NCBI GenBank assembly: GCA_029243165.1
Contig: JAQWSN010000008.1
Coordinates: 1-36,179, forward strand
DNA from: Flavobacteriaceae bacterium
Lineage (GTDB): Bacteria > Bacteroidota > Bacteroidia > Flavobacteriales > Flavobacteriaceae
Direction: 5' to 3'
DNA length: 36,179 nt
Shown here: one piece after another, positions 27,444-36,076 of the stretch
How positions within the stretch are numbered: the stretch's first letter is position 1
Layout: every line of letters begins with the position of its first letter
Program-made: the position numbers and the translations under genes
The notes under the pieces: generated by a model
What the model was told of the DNA's origin: nothing
The model's input: only the letters and a program-made list of their open reading frames with translations
Database searches by the model: none

Positions 27444-28466
27444 ATGTTGCCTAATTCCGAACTAATTTTAGCTATTGAATCATCCTGTGACGATACTGCA
27501 GCAGCGGTACTCAACGGTAGAAAAGTACTTTCCAATTGCATTGCCAATCAGACGGTTCACAAAGCTTATGGCGGGGTAGTTCCGGAACTTGCTTCACGCG
27601 CACATCAATCCAAAATCGTACCGGTAGTCCAACAGGCCTTAGTTCAAGCAAATATCGACAAAAATGACCTAACCGCAATTGCTTACACCCAAGGTCCGGG
27701 TCTTCTAGGCTCATTGCTTGTAGGGAGTGCCTTTGCAAAGTCTTTTGCGCTTTCATTAAATGTACCGCTGATTCCCATCAATCATATGCAAGGGCATCTT
27801 TTAGTTCATTTTATTGAGGAGAATGGAATTAATACTCCAACATTTCCTTTTTTGGGGATTACAGTTTCTGGTGGGCATACCCAACTCGTTTTGGTTAAAA
27901 ATCATTTTGAGATGAACGTATTGGGCACTACCCTAGACGATGCCATAGGAGAAGCTTTTGATAAATGCGGCAAACGCATGGGACTTGACTATCCTTCTGG
28001 GCCCCAAATTGACAAACTGGCGCAAACGGGAAATCCTAAAAGATTTCAATTTCCAATACCCAATATGAAAGGGTACGATGTAAGCTACAGTGGTGTCAAA
28101 ACTGCTTTTACCAATTTCATTCACAAACAAACACAAAATGACAGTAACTTTATCCACGAAAATCTAAACGATCTTTGTGCCAGCTTACAATACACCTTGG
28201 TTCAAATCATTTTGAATAAAATAGAACAAGTTGCTTCTGAAAATCAGTTGAATCAAATCGTGATTGGTGGGGGTGTTGCGGCAAACTCTGAGTTACGTAA
28301 CCAATTGCTTGCTCGAAAAGAAAGTCATCATTGGGAGGTTTTTTTACCTCCATTAAAATACACTACAGACAATGCAGCCATGATTGGGATTACAGCTTAT
28401 TACAAACTCCAAGAAAAACAATTTGGAAAACTAACGGATGCATCAAAATCTAGACTTACCTACTAA
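27444..28466 (+). CDS. tsaD: tRNA N6-adenosine threonylcarbamoyltransferase TsaD
   Basis: From ATG 27444 the product is 340 residues, standard for TsaD. It transfers the threonylcarbamoyl group to A37 of ANN-decoding tRNAs together with TsaB and TsaE. Signatures: 'ILAIESSCDDTAAAV' (8-22), metal-binding H114 and H118 in 'PINHMQGH', 'GLLGSLLVGSAFAKS', and 'GGGVAANSELR' near the C-terminus. An in-frame ATG at 27354 would add 30 residues overlapping the divergent tamB-like gene and is rejected. The rsmE gene follows 2 bp later, so the two RNA-modification genes are co-transcribed. Confidence 0.95.
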   Translation: MLPNSELILAIESSCDDTAAAVLNGRKVLSNCIANQTVHKAYGGVVPELASRAHQSKIVPVVQQALVQANIDKNDLTAIAYTQGPGLLGSLLVGSAFAKSFALSLNVPLIPINHMQGHLLVHFIEENGINTPTFPFLGITVSGGHTQLVLVKNHFEMNVLGTTLDDAIGEAFDKCGKRMGLDYPSGPQIDKLAQTGNPKRFQFPIPNMKGYDVSYSGVKTAFTNFIHKQTQNDSNFIHENLNDLCASLQYTLVQIILNKIEQVASENQLNQIVIGGGVAANSELRNQLLARKESHHWEVFLPPLKYTTDNAAMIGITAYYKLQEKQFGKLTDASKSRLTY

Positions 28467-28468
28467 TT

Positions 28469-29176
28469 ATGTTGTTGTTTTTTGATCACTTACTGCTAGC
28501 CGATACAAAAGCGTTTTCTTTTTCTAGGGATGAAAGCAAGCATTTGGCCAAAGTATTGAGACAAAAATCAGGAAACCCTATCACACTCACTAACGGCAAA
28601 GGATTGGAATGGAGAGGAGAATTGACTCACGTTAGTCCCAACTCAGCAACAGCTCTAAAAATTGAATCCGTTCAGCACAGCCCCCCCGACAAAAAAATAC
28701 ATTTGGCAATTGCCCCAACTAAAAATAACAGTCGAATGGAGTGGCTGGTGGAAAAACTCACCGAATTGGGAGTGGCTTCCATAACCCCATTACTCTGCGA
28801 GCATTCCGAACGCAAAGTGATCAAATCCTTACGTCTTGAAAAAATTGCCGTTGCTGCACTCAAACAATCTCAACAATTTTTTCTCCCTCAAATCCACCCT
28901 CTTATTCCATTTTCAGAATTTATTCAAAGGAAAAATCAGATGGGATTTTTAGCCCATTGCAAGGACACTCCAAAAAGCAATTTGATTGATTGTGACTTGA
29001 GTCAAAACGCAATTACGCTGCTCATTGGTCCGGAGGGAGATTTTAGTTCACAAGAAATTCAAAGTGCTGAACAATTGGGGTTCACCTCAGTAAGTATTGG
29101 TTCCCAACGTTTTCGAACAGAAACCGCTGGACTCTTTGCCTCACACATTGCATTTCTTAAACAACAAAATAATTGA
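28469..29176 (+). CDS. rsmE: 16S rRNA m3U1498 methyltransferase RsmE
   Basis: A 235-residue SPOUT-class methyltransferase that methylates N3 of U1498 in 16S rRNA using S-adenosylmethionine. The N-terminal PUA-like part has 'DESKHLAKVLRQKSGNPITLTNGKG'-type sequence; the trefoil knot motif is 'LLIGPEGDFSSQEI' followed by 'LGFTSVSIGSQRFRTETAG'. Note D in place of the more usual second Gly (GPEGD rather than GPEGG), and Q before RFR where many have R-I-L; both are seen in the family's range as I recall it. It starts 2 bp after tsaD. Confidence 0.93.
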   Translation: MLLFFDHLLLADTKAFSFSRDESKHLAKVLRQKSGNPITLTNGKGLEWRGELTHVSPNSATALKIESVQHSPPDKKIHLAIAPTKNNSRMEWLVEKLTELGVASITPLLCEHSERKVIKSLRLEKIAVAALKQSQQFFLPQIHPLIPFSEFIQRKNQMGFLAHCKDTPKSNLIDCDLSQNAITLLIGPEGDFSSQEIQSAEQLGFTSVSIGSQRFRTETAGLFASHIAFLKQQNN

Positions 29177-29203
29177 AGCTCTAAACTTTCCTATCTTTAA
29201 CCT

Positions 29204-30292
29204 ATGAATTCAAAAGAAATCTCCAACGGAATTGTCAAAGCAGTACTCCAAATCACAGGGATTTGTATTTTGGTGTGGCTTCTCCTCCAAGTCAAAACGT
29301 TGTTAATCTACATGCTTATTGCAGGAATTGTAAGCCTTATCGGTAGGCCCATCAATCAATTTTTAATTAAGCGTTTGAAGTTGAAAAACATATTGGCTTC
29401 AACCTTAACCATAATTTTCCTGATCTGGATCCTGGTCAGCATTTTTTCATTATTTGTTCCTTTACTGGTTCAGCAAGGAGAAAACCTTTCTTTGTTAGAG
29501 GTCAATCAACTCAAGGGCAACATAGAAACGCTAGTTCAAGAAATTGGAACTTACTTTAATCTTGGCAATAGCTTTTGGCAACAACAATTTTCGGTAGACA
29601 ACCTCTTCCAAAATGTAAATTTTGGTCTGCTTCCCGAATTGCTGAATCAGACTTTAGAGTTGTTAGGCGGCTTTACCATAGGTTTATTCTCTGTGGTTTT
29701 TATTCTCTTTTTCTTTCTAAAAGACAGTCATTTGCAAGAACGCATTATTCTAGCACTTGTCACAGATAAGGTGAGTGATCGAGTTGAAAAATCGATTGAA
29801 AAAACCAAAAACTTACTTTCGCGCTATTTTCTTGGATTGCTTCTTCAAATTACTATTTTAATGATTGTGTACAGCATCGTATTGGCAGTCTTTAAAGTAG
29901 AAAATGCCTTTATCATTGCCTTCTTGTGTGCTTTATTGAATTTAATTCCCTATTTGGGTCCTATTATTGGAGGGGTTTTAATGTTACTCTTGACCATGAG
30001 TAGTTTTATTGGTGCTGATTTTAGTACGGTCATTCTTCCAAAGACAGGTTACGTCATGATTGGGTTTGTGGTGGGACAGCTGATCGATAACTTTTTAAGC
30101 CAACCCTTTATTTTTTCAAATAGTGTAAAATCTCACCCACTTGAAATCTTCATCGTGATTCTTGCTTCAGGAACCTTACTTGGTCCCGTTGGAATGATCA
30201 TTGCAATTCCCCTTTACACCACGATTAAGGTTATTGCACAAGAATTTCTTACTGAGAATAAAATTGTCAAATCCTTAACAAAGAATTTCTAA
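29204..30292 (+). CDS. AI-2E/PerM family membrane transporter
   Basis: A 362-residue polytopic protein of the AI-2E (formerly UPF0118/PerM) family: paired helices at the N-terminus (about 15-50 and 58-88), a soluble-looking central part (about 90-150), then helices around 155-175, 205-245 and 255-345. The family signature appears as 'ALLNLIPYLGPIIGG' and the closing 'ASGTLLGPVGMIIAIPLYTTIKVI'. Members move autoinducer-2 or act as cation antiporters; the substrate here is unknown, and the family name should not be taken as proof of quorum sensing. TATCTTTA, a near -7 box, ends four bases before the ATG. It is 13 bp from the next gene. Confidence 0.88.
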   Translation: MNSKEISNGIVKAVLQITGICILVWLLLQVKTLLIYMLIAGIVSLIGRPINQFLIKRLKLKNILASTLTIIFLIWILVSIFSLFVPLLVQQGENLSLLEVNQLKGNIETLVQEIGTYFNLGNSFWQQQFSVDNLFQNVNFGLLPELLNQTLELLGGFTIGLFSVVFILFFFLKDSHLQERIILALVTDKVSDRVEKSIEKTKNLLSRYFLGLLLQITILMIVYSIVLAVFKVENAFIIAFLCALLNLIPYLGPIIGGVLMLLLTMSSFIGADFSTVILPKTGYVMIGFVVGQLIDNFLSQPFIFSNSVKSHPLEIFIVILASGTLLGPVGMIIAIPLYTTIKVIAQEFLTENKIVKSLTKNF

Positions 30293-30305
30293 AAATTCAA
30301 TTTTT

Positions 30306-31598
30306 ATGAAAAAAATACTATTTGTAATCACCCTTATTGCCTTGAGTTCATTCAAACTTCACGCTCAAAAATTGAGTAGGACAGAACGTAAAATTATTGA
30401 AAAAGTCAAAAGCTTTGATGAGTCGAGTCTTTCGTTTTTAGAAAAGGTGGTCAATATCAACAGCGGGACTTTGAATCAAGAAGGGGTTAAAGAAGTTGGT
30501 GAAGTGTTTGATTTGGCTTTTCGTGAACTTGGTTTTCAAACCGAATGGATAGACATGCCCGCGGAAATGAATAGGGCTGGACATTTATTTGCCTCTATTG
30601 ATGGTGATAAAGGAAAAAAGCTGTTGCTGATCGGACATTTGGATACTGTCTTCGAAGAAAACAGTCCGTTTCAAACTTTTGAACGAATCAATGACAGTTT
30701 GGCTTATGGCCCTGGAGCAAATGATATGAAGGGTGGTGATGTGGTAATACTTTATGCACTGAAAGCTTTGGCAGAACTTAACTTACTCAAAAGAGCAACT
30801 ATTACCGTGGCCCTTACTGGAGATGAGGAAAGTACTGGAAAGCCATTAACAATATCGCGTAAGTCATTGATTGATGCGGGAAAGAAAGCAGATATTGCTT
30901 TAGGATTTGAAAATGCAACCGGATTTGAAAATGCAACCCTAGCGCGACGCGGAGCCTCAGGATGGAAAGTAGAAGTAAAAGGAGTGCGTGCTCATTCTTC
31001 AGGTGTTTTTAATGAACGAATTGGTGCTGGAGCCATTTTTGAAATGAGTCGAATACTCAATGCCTTTTACGAAGAAGTTCGAGGTGAAGAATACCTCACT
31101 TTTAATCCAGGAACCCTTTTAGGAGGCACTTTCGTTAACTACGACAAACAAACCAGTAGTGGTGACGTTTTTGGAAAGACAAATGTTGTAGCTCAAAAAG
31201 CTGTTGTTCATGGTGGGCTTCGTTTTATTTCAGAAGAACAAAAAGAAAATGCACGTTCGAAAATGCGAGAGATTGTCAGTCAAAACTTACCCCAAACCTC
31301 AGCCCGTATTGAATTTATTGACAGCTATCCAGCAATGGGGCCCACTGAGGGCAATAAGGCAGTATTGGAAACACTTAGCGAAGTAAGTCAAGATTTAGGA
31401 TTCGGGCCTGTAACAGGCTATGATCCAAGCCGAAGAGGTGCCGCCGATATTTCTTTTGTAGCCGATTTTACAGACGGCTTGGACGGTTTAGGGACGATGG
31501 GCAGCGGAGCACATACTCCGCAAGAAATTGTAAATCTGAAAACGATGAATGCTCTCATTCAACGTTCTGCAATTTTGATTTATCGTTTGACACGTTAA
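30306..31598 (+). CDS. Exported M20 family metallopeptidase (glutamate carboxypeptidase-like)
   Basis: A 430-residue zinc peptidase with a signal peptide (1-20, ending 'KLHA'). Metal ligands and catalytic residues follow the M20 plan: H111 and D113 in 'GHLDTV', bridging D140 in 'GANDMKGG', E174/E175 in 'TGDEESTG', and a late histidine in 'GSGAHTPQE'. The insert between (about 225-340) is the dimerisation lid. It is closest in layout to carboxypeptidase G2-type enzymes that release C-terminal glutamate or small amino acids in the periplasm. An exact 18-bp tandem duplication gives GFENAT twice at 200-211. It sits between the AI-2E-family gene (13 bp) and a P1 peptidase gene (45 bp), suggesting a peptide-scavenging pair. 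Confidence 0.9.
   Translation: MKKILFVITLIALSSFKLHAQKLSRTERKIIEKVKSFDESSLSFLEKVVNINSGTLNQEGVKEVGEVFDLAFRELGFQTEWIDMPAEMNRAGHLFASIDGDKGKKLLLIGHLDTVFEENSPFQTFERINDSLAYGPGANDMKGGDVVILYALKALAELNLLKRATITVALTGDEESTGKPLTISRKSLIDAGKKADIALGFENATGFENATLARRGASGWKVEVKGVRAHSSGVFNERIGAGAIFEMSRILNAFYEEVRGEEYLTFNPGTLLGGTFVNYDKQTSSGDVFGKTNVVAQKAVVHGGLRFISEEQKENARSKMREIVSQNLPQTSARIEFIDSYPAMGPTEGNKAVLETLSEVSQDLGFGPVTGYDPSRRGAADISFVADFTDGLDGLGTMGSGAHTPQEIVNLKTMNALIQRSAILIYRLTR
30903..30938 (+). repeat. Exact 18-bp tandem duplication inside the M20 peptidase gene
   Basis: GGATTTGAAAATGCAACC occurs at 30903-30920 and again, identical, at 30921-30938. It keeps the frame and duplicates six residues (GFENAT). Identity at third positions points to a recent slippage event. 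Confidence 0.9.
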
Positions 31599-31643
31599 TG
31601 CCTGCTCCTGTTTTATCAAATTCATTAAAAACTATTTTAAGCA

Positions 31644-32789
31644 ATGGTCTTTAACATAAATAAAACCCTTTTTTCACTGGTAATCACGCTGTTGGTTTCG
31701 TCTAGTTTGTTTTCTCAAAACAAAAGGGCTCGAGATTATGGGATCGAAATAGGCGTACTGAAAACAGGAAAACTCAATTCCATCACAGATGTAGAAGGAG
31801 TTAAAGTAGGACATACCACATTGATAGAGGAAGAACACATTAGAACCGGGGTAACCGCAATACTCCCTCATTCAGGCAATCTCTTTCAGCTGAAAGTTCC
31901 CGCAGCAATCTATCTTGGAAATGGTTTTGGAAAGTTAGCAGGATACAGCCAGGTTAAAGAATTAGGCAATATTGAAACGCCCCTAATTTTGACTAATACT
32001 TTAAGTGTACCGGCTGCTTCAAATGCATTAATCAGTTACACCTTAGATCAAAAGGGAAATGAAGGTGTTTATTCAGTAAATTCGGTAGTAGGAGAAACCA
32101 ATGACGGTTGGCTCAATGACATTCGGGGGAGGCATATCGAAGAAAAACACGTACTCGATGCCATTTACAATTCTAAAAGCGGGATGGTAGAGGAAGGGAA
32201 TGTGGGTGCTGGAACTGGAACTTCTTGTTTTGGTTACAAAGGAGGCATTGGAACCTCTTCAAGGATTATTCCCAAAAAACTTGGAGGTTACACCGTGGGC
32301 GTTTTAGTGCAAACCAATTTTGGTGGTGTACTTCAAATCAATGGCGTACCCATTGCCAAAGAAATGAATAATTATCCTCAAGAGTTTAACTACGATGTTG
32401 ATGGTTCTTGCATGATTGTGGTACTGACAGATGCCCCCTTAAGTTCACGAAATCTAGAACGTTTGGCAAAGAGAGCCATGATGGGATTAGCAAAAACGGG
32501 AGGGATTGCATCAAATGGAAGTGGAGATTATGTAATTGTGGCTTCGACTGCAGAACAAAATTTTATTCCTTATCAAAGTGAATCGTCATTGATTCAGGCC
32601 GTTGAATTAAAAAATGAAGCCGTGACACCTTTGTTTTTAGCCGTAATTGAAGCAACAGAAGAGGCTATTGTAAATTCATTATTTGCCGCAAAAACCATGA
32701 AGGGAAGAGACAACCATAAAAGAGCATCATTGCCCATTGAGGAAGTGGTCGAAATCATGAGAAAACACAATGGAATCCGCTCCAACTAA
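31644..32789 (+). CDS. Exported P1 (DmpA/S58) family aminopeptidase
   Basis: A 381-residue self-processing N-terminal-nucleophile peptidase. Residues 1-24 form a signal peptide (ending 'LFSQ'). Family landmarks: 'SITDVEGVKVGHTTL' (46-60), 'GVTAILPH', 'AAIYLGNGFGKL', 'GNVGAGTGTSCFGYKGGIGTSSR' region (185-207) that contains the processing site and nucleophilic serine (S205/S206), and 'TDAPLSSRNLERLAKRA'. Relatives remove N-terminal D- or L-amino acids, beta-amino acids or act on small amides. It follows the M20 gene by 45 bp on the same strand. It ends 48 bp from the convergent nitronate monooxygenase gene, with no convincing terminator between them. Confidence 0.9.
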   Translation: MVFNINKTLFSLVITLLVSSSLFSQNKRARDYGIEIGVLKTGKLNSITDVEGVKVGHTTLIEEEHIRTGVTAILPHSGNLFQLKVPAAIYLGNGFGKLAGYSQVKELGNIETPLILTNTLSVPAASNALISYTLDQKGNEGVYSVNSVVGETNDGWLNDIRGRHIEEKHVLDAIYNSKSGMVEEGNVGAGTGTSCFGYKGGIGTSSRIIPKKLGGYTVGVLVQTNFGGVLQINGVPIAKEMNNYPQEFNYDVDGSCMIVVLTDAPLSSRNLERLAKRAMMGLAKTGGIASNGSGDYVIVASTAEQNFIPYQSESSLIQAVELKNEAVTPLFLAVIEATEEAIVNSLFAAKTMKGRDNHKRASLPIEEVVEIMRKHNGIRSN

Positions 32790-32837
32790 ATAATTTTTTC
32801 CGAGTTCAAAAGCTCGATAGTTAGATCAGTTTAAACG

Positions 32838-33812
32838 CTAGCAGTACTTTTTGTAGTTTTTCTGTTGGTCTTCCAAAGCCGTTTTAAATTCAGTCTTTAG
32901 TTTTTTGATGAGTTCAGCTGTGGGTTGCACATCGTCTATTGAAGTTACGCCCTGACCTGCTGACCAAATGGTTTTCCATGCTTGAGCTTCTGCTTTTGCT
33001 GCATCCAATTCGCTTCCAAAATCTATTTTTTTGGACTGTTTCCAAAGATCCTCGGTGATTCCCATGGCCTCTAAACTGGGTCTAAGGAAGTTTGCATTTA
33101 CTCCTGAAACAGCAGCTGTGTAAACGATGTCCTCTGCCTTACTGTTAATGATCATTTCTTGATATTTGGGATCTGCCATACTTTCCTTTACATTGATAAA
33201 ACGAGTCCCCATGTAGGCAAGATCGGCTCCCATTTGAAGCGCTGAAGCAATGTCCCGTCCAGTGCTGATGCAACCAGAGAGTAATATGGTTTTGTCAAAG
33301 AAGCCTTTAATCTCATTGATCAATGCCAAAGGACTCAATGCTCCTGCATGTCCTCCAGCACCTGCCGCAACGAGGATCAAACCATCAACTCCTGCTTCAG
33401 AAGCTTTTTCTGCATGGCGTTTTTTAATGATGTCGTGATAAACCAATCCGCCATAACTGTGTACCGCATTGACTAAATCTGGGACTGCTCCCAATGAAGT
33501 AATAATTAAGGGAACCTGATGCTTAACACAAACTTCAAGGTCAGGCATTACTCTAGGATTGGTCGGATGTACAATTAAATTTACTCCAAAAGGAGCTGCT
33601 TTTTTGCCTGTTTCCTTTTCAAAAGCCGCTAAGGCTGTTTTGATTTCGACAACCCATTCTTCAAAGCCTTCTGTGGTTCTTTGGTTTAGCGCGGGAAAAG
33701 TTCCAACCACTCCATGCTTACAGCATTCAATAACCAATTGGGGTCCTGAAATTAGAAACATAGGTGCTGCTACTGCAGGTAAACTTAAATGTTCTTCAAA
33801 AGGTACGTTCAT
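32838..33812 (-). CDS. Nitronate monooxygenase family flavoprotein
   Basis: A 324-residue FMN TIM-barrel protein of the 2-nitropropane dioxygenase family. The start 'LSLPAVAAPMFLISGPQLVIECCKHGVVGTFPALNQRT' pattern, 'LILVAAGAGGHAG' with the conserved histidine, and 'LLSGCISTGRDIASALQMGADLAYMGTRF' phosphate-binding strand-loop are all family features. It would oxidise nitronates such as propionate-3-nitronate, or a related enol; some members are enoyl-ACP reductases (FabK), but the motifs here fit nitronate monooxygenase better. Cytosolic. It is 3 bp downstream of the DUF4442 gene, so these two are co-transcribed, and it is likely in the same unit as ald. Confidence 0.87.
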   Translation of the reverse strand: MNVPFEEHLSLPAVAAPMFLISGPQLVIECCKHGVVGTFPALNQRTTEGFEEWVVEIKTALAAFEKETGKKAAPFGVNLIVHPTNPRVMPDLEVCVKHQVPLIITSLGAVPDLVNAVHSYGGLVYHDIIKKRHAEKASEAGVDGLILVAAGAGGHAGALSPLALINEIKGFFDKTILLSGCISTGRDIASALQMGADLAYMGTRFINVKESMADPKYQEMIINSKAEDIVYTAAVSGVNANFLRPSLEAMGITEDLWKQSKKIDFGSELDAAKAEAQAWKTIWSAGQGVTSIDDVQPTAELIKKLKTEFKTALEDQQKNYKKYC

Positions 33813-33815
33813 AAA

Positions 33816-34271
33816 TTAATTTTTTAAAAGTAAGGTCCATTCAAATTCAAAGGTTGAAACGACATTCCCTTGTTGGTCTATTCCCTGAGAGGTCAACCAT
33901 AGTGTCTGAGGTTGTTGTGAAGCAATTAATTGCTCGAAAGCGTTGTCAATTAGCTTTTCGGCATGACAAGTAAAACTAATTTTGCCCCGTCCCTTTTTGG
34001 AAAAATTTGCTCGATTGTTCAAAACTAACATAGAAACTTTTCGATTCGATTTTTTAATGGCTTGCATGATCAAAACTCCTGTGGTCAACTCTGCTGCCAT
34101 CCCTTGAACTGCCCAAAAAAGGGACTTAAAGGGATTCTGATTGATCCAATGATGTTTCACTTTTACTTCGCAAAAGGCATCCTCAATTTTAGTCACACGG
34201 ACACCACACCACCAAACAGAGGGCAGCTTAAAAAAAGTAAAGAGATTGAGCCTAAAGGGAGAAAAGGTCAT
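33816..34271 (-). CDS. DUF4442 (hotdog-fold thioesterase-like) protein
   Basis: A 151-residue protein of the DUF4442 family, a hotdog-fold group related to acyl-CoA thioesterases such as YiiD. Evidence: 'HHWINQNPFKSLFWAVQGMAAELTTG' (40-65), where the N-P-F-x-S-x-x-x-A-x-x-x-A-A-E pattern is the family's core helix with the likely catalytic acid E61, then alternating beta strands. No membrane segment. It lies between ald (4 bp upstream) and the nitronate monooxygenase gene (3 bp downstream), in a tight three-gene unit. A thioesterase activity is inferred from the fold only. Confidence 0.82.
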   Translation of the reverse strand: MTFSPFRLNLFTFFKLPSVWWCGVRVTKIEDAFCEVKVKHHWINQNPFKSLFWAVQGMAAELTTGVLIMQAIKKSNRKVSMLVLNNRANFSKKGRGKISFTCHAEKLIDNAFEQLIASQQPQTLWLTSQGIDQQGNVVSTFEFEWTLLLKN

Positions 34272-34275
34272 TTTA

Positions 34276-35385
34276 TTACATCAATGATGAAGCTTCAAGA
34301 TACTTTAAATCAAAAGCTTCCGCAACTTCTTTGTAAACAACTTTTCCGTTTGCAATGTTCAACCCTTTCGCCAAAGCATTATTTTCAGAACAGGCACGTT
34401 TCCATCCTTTGTTTGCCAATTGCAATGCATAGCTCAAGGTTGCGTTGGTCAATGCGGTGGTAGAAGTATTGGGAACCGCTCCGGGCATATTGGTTACTGC
34501 GTAATGAATGATTCCTTCTTTTATTTTGATTGGCGCATCATGAGTTGTGGGTTCACTGGTTTCAAAACAGCCACCTTGATCGATTGCTACATCTACTAAA
34601 ACTGTTCCAGGCATCATTTTAGCAAGCATGTCTTTTCGGATCAATTTTGGTGCTTTAGATCCAGGTATTAATACCGTGCCTATTATTAAATGGGAACGTT
34701 TTAATTCTTCTTCAATAGTGTAAGAGTTAGAATACACAGGGGTAACGTTAGCTGGCATGATACTTTCCAGTTCACGGAGACGATCGAGATTAGTATCCAA
34801 AATGGTAACGTTCGCACCCAAACCAGCCGCCATTCGAGCAGCCTCCGTTCCAGAGACTCCACCACCGATGATCATTACATTGGCAGGCAAAACTCCTGTA
34901 ACTCCTCCTAACAGAATGCCAAACCCCCCAAAAGGCTTTTCTAAATATTTGGCTCCTTCTTGGGTTGCCATGCGCCCCGCCACTTCGGACATGGGAATTA
35001 AAAGAGGTAACTTTCCTTTTTCTTCAACCGTTTCGTAAGCCAAACAAACAGCTCCACTTTTAATCATGGCATGAGTCAGTTGCTCACTTGACGCAAAATG
35101 GAAATAAGTAAAGAGTAATTGTCCTTCTCGAATCAAATCGTACTCTTTTTCAATAGGTTCTTTAACTTTGATGATCATTTCTGCATCGTTGTAGATTGAC
35201 TCAATATCGGGAGCAATTGAACAACCTACACTCAGGTATTCTTCATCTGAAATCCCGCTGAGTAAACCCGCTCCTTTCTGAACGTTGACTTGATGTCCTG
35301 ATCGGATAAGAGTCAAAGCTCCTGCTGGGGTCAGTCCAACTCTAGCCTCTTGAGGTTTGATTTCTTTGGGTACACCTATTTTCAT
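34276..35385 (-). CDS. ald: Alanine dehydrogenase
   Basis: A 369-residue NAD-dependent alanine dehydrogenase that interconverts L-alanine and pyruvate plus ammonia. Diagnostic residues: R15 ('QEARVGLTP'), K75 in 'KVKEP', H96 in 'YFHFASS', the nucleotide-binding 'IGGGVSGTEAARMAAGLGANVTILD' stretch, and 'NMPGAVPNTSTTALTNATL' near the end. Length is typical. It is the first gene of the ald-DUF4442-nitronate monooxygenase unit, cytosolic. Upstream on the minus strand a TATCTTCG resembles the -7 box (one mismatch), with a poor -33. Confidence 0.95.
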   Translation of the reverse strand: MKIGVPKEIKPQEARVGLTPAGALTLIRSGHQVNVQKGAGLLSGISDEEYLSVGCSIAPDIESIYNDAEMIIKVKEPIEKEYDLIREGQLLFTYFHFASSEQLTHAMIKSGAVCLAYETVEEKGKLPLLIPMSEVAGRMATQEGAKYLEKPFGGFGILLGGVTGVLPANVMIIGGGVSGTEAARMAAGLGANVTILDTNLDRLRELESIMPANVTPVYSNSYTIEEELKRSHLIIGTVLIPGSKAPKLIRKDMLAKMMPGTVLVDVAIDQGGCFETSEPTTHDAPIKIKEGIIHYAVTNMPGAVPNTSTTALTNATLSYALQLANKGWKRACSENNALAKGLNIANGKVVYKEVAEAFDLKYLEASSLM

Positions 35386-35500
35386 AATTTGGATGTTAAA
35401 TTAGAACGGTTCGAAGATAAAAATTTGATCTCGATTTACACCTAAAACACTTTATTTAAATCGAAATTATGACTAGTTTTAACAAACCCAAATTTTAACT

Positions 35501-35632
35501 ATGAAATATTTTAACAAAACCCGAACCATTGAACAAAAAGTGACAGACCGTGAGATTCTTTACAACCTTAATCGTCAGACAGAATTATTAGAAGCCATTT
35601 TAAAAGAATTAGAAAAACAGAATAATTCTTGA
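35501..35632 (+). CDS. 43-residue small helical protein of unknown function
   Basis: ATG 35501 to TGA 35630-35632. The product starts MKYFNKTRTIEQKVTDREIL and ends in a Leu/Glu/Lys-rich stretch (29-40) with heptad-like spacing, so a short amphipathic helix or coiled coil is likely; it is soluble and highly charged. A plausible promoter precedes it: TTTA (35451-35454), 19 bases, TAGTTTTA (35474-35481), two mismatches from consensus in all. It stands alone, divergent from ald. Its codon use looks like neighbouring coding DNA. I recognise no family; a chance open frame is possible but the composition argues against it. Confidence 0.6.
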   Translation: MKYFNKTRTIEQKVTDREILYNLNRQTELLEAILKELEKQNNS

Positions 35633-35708
35633 GTTTATTAAGTTAGGAAGGTTGTCCGTTTTAAGTAATTTACGTTTGACTGTTGCTGTTGCTCTGGGTC
35701 TGTAACAT

Positions 35709-35738
35709 AAAAAAAGCTTTACATTTTAGTAAAGCTTT
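35709..35738 (-). terminator. Intrinsic terminator of the tRNA-Arg transcript
   Basis: AAAGCTTTAC (35713-35722) pairs perfectly with GTAAAGCTTT (35729-35738) across a six-base loop. On the minus strand the stem runs straight into a run of seven T (A-run at 35709-35715 on plus). It lies 10 bp beyond the 3' end of the tRNA gene. Confidence 0.85.
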
Positions 35739-35748
35739 GAAAAAAGAG

Positions 35749-35822
35749 TGATCGCGATAGGATTCGAACCTATGACCGTCTGCTTAGAAGGCAGATGCTC
35801 TATCCAGCTGAGCTACGCGACC
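35749..35822 (-). tRNA. tRNA-Arg (anticodon TCT)
   Basis: A 74-base cloverleaf: acceptor GGTCGCG/CGCGATC (one G-U pair) with discriminator A, D stem GCTC/GAGC, anticodon stem TCTGC/GCAGA with loop CTTCTAA (anticodon TCT, reading AGA), five-base variable loop, and T arm ATAGG-TTCGAAT-CCTAT. CCA is not encoded. A strong terminator follows. Confidence 0.97.
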
Positions 35823-35885
35823 ATTATTACTGTTTATAATACTTTAAAAGGTAATTAAATAATTTTTATAACTCAGAACATTTCA

Positions 35886-35908
35886 TTTGCATAAAATTTT
35901 GCATAAAA
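35886..35908 (+). repeat. Direct repeat TTTGCATAAAA, 12-bp period
   Basis: TTTGCATAAAA occurs at 35886-35896 and 35898-35908, 64 bp upstream of the tRNA-Arg gene (as it is transcribed). It could be part of the tRNA promoter region or chance; function unknown. Confidence 0.4.
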
Positions 35909-36076
35909 GTTAAAAACACATCTAATTTCACCCTTTCAAAGAACTGCGGCAAAAATAGATTATTTACTGTAAACCATAAAATGTTTACACTCTATTCTTG
36001 ACTATTGTTTTTTGGATTTGGTTTGGTCTAAGTTTTCAATTATTGATTTATTATGTTCTAGGTTGGGGTAGTTGAA

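Noticed and set aside
29204-30292. Quorum-sensing (AI-2) system
   Set aside because: The AI-2E family name covers transporters of varied substrates, and no luxS or sensor gene is nearby.
32790-32837. CGAG/CTCG hairpin between the P1 peptidase and nitronate monooxygenase genes as a two-way terminator
   Set aside because: Only four base pairs with an eight-base loop, and the T-run lies on the wrong side for the plus strand.
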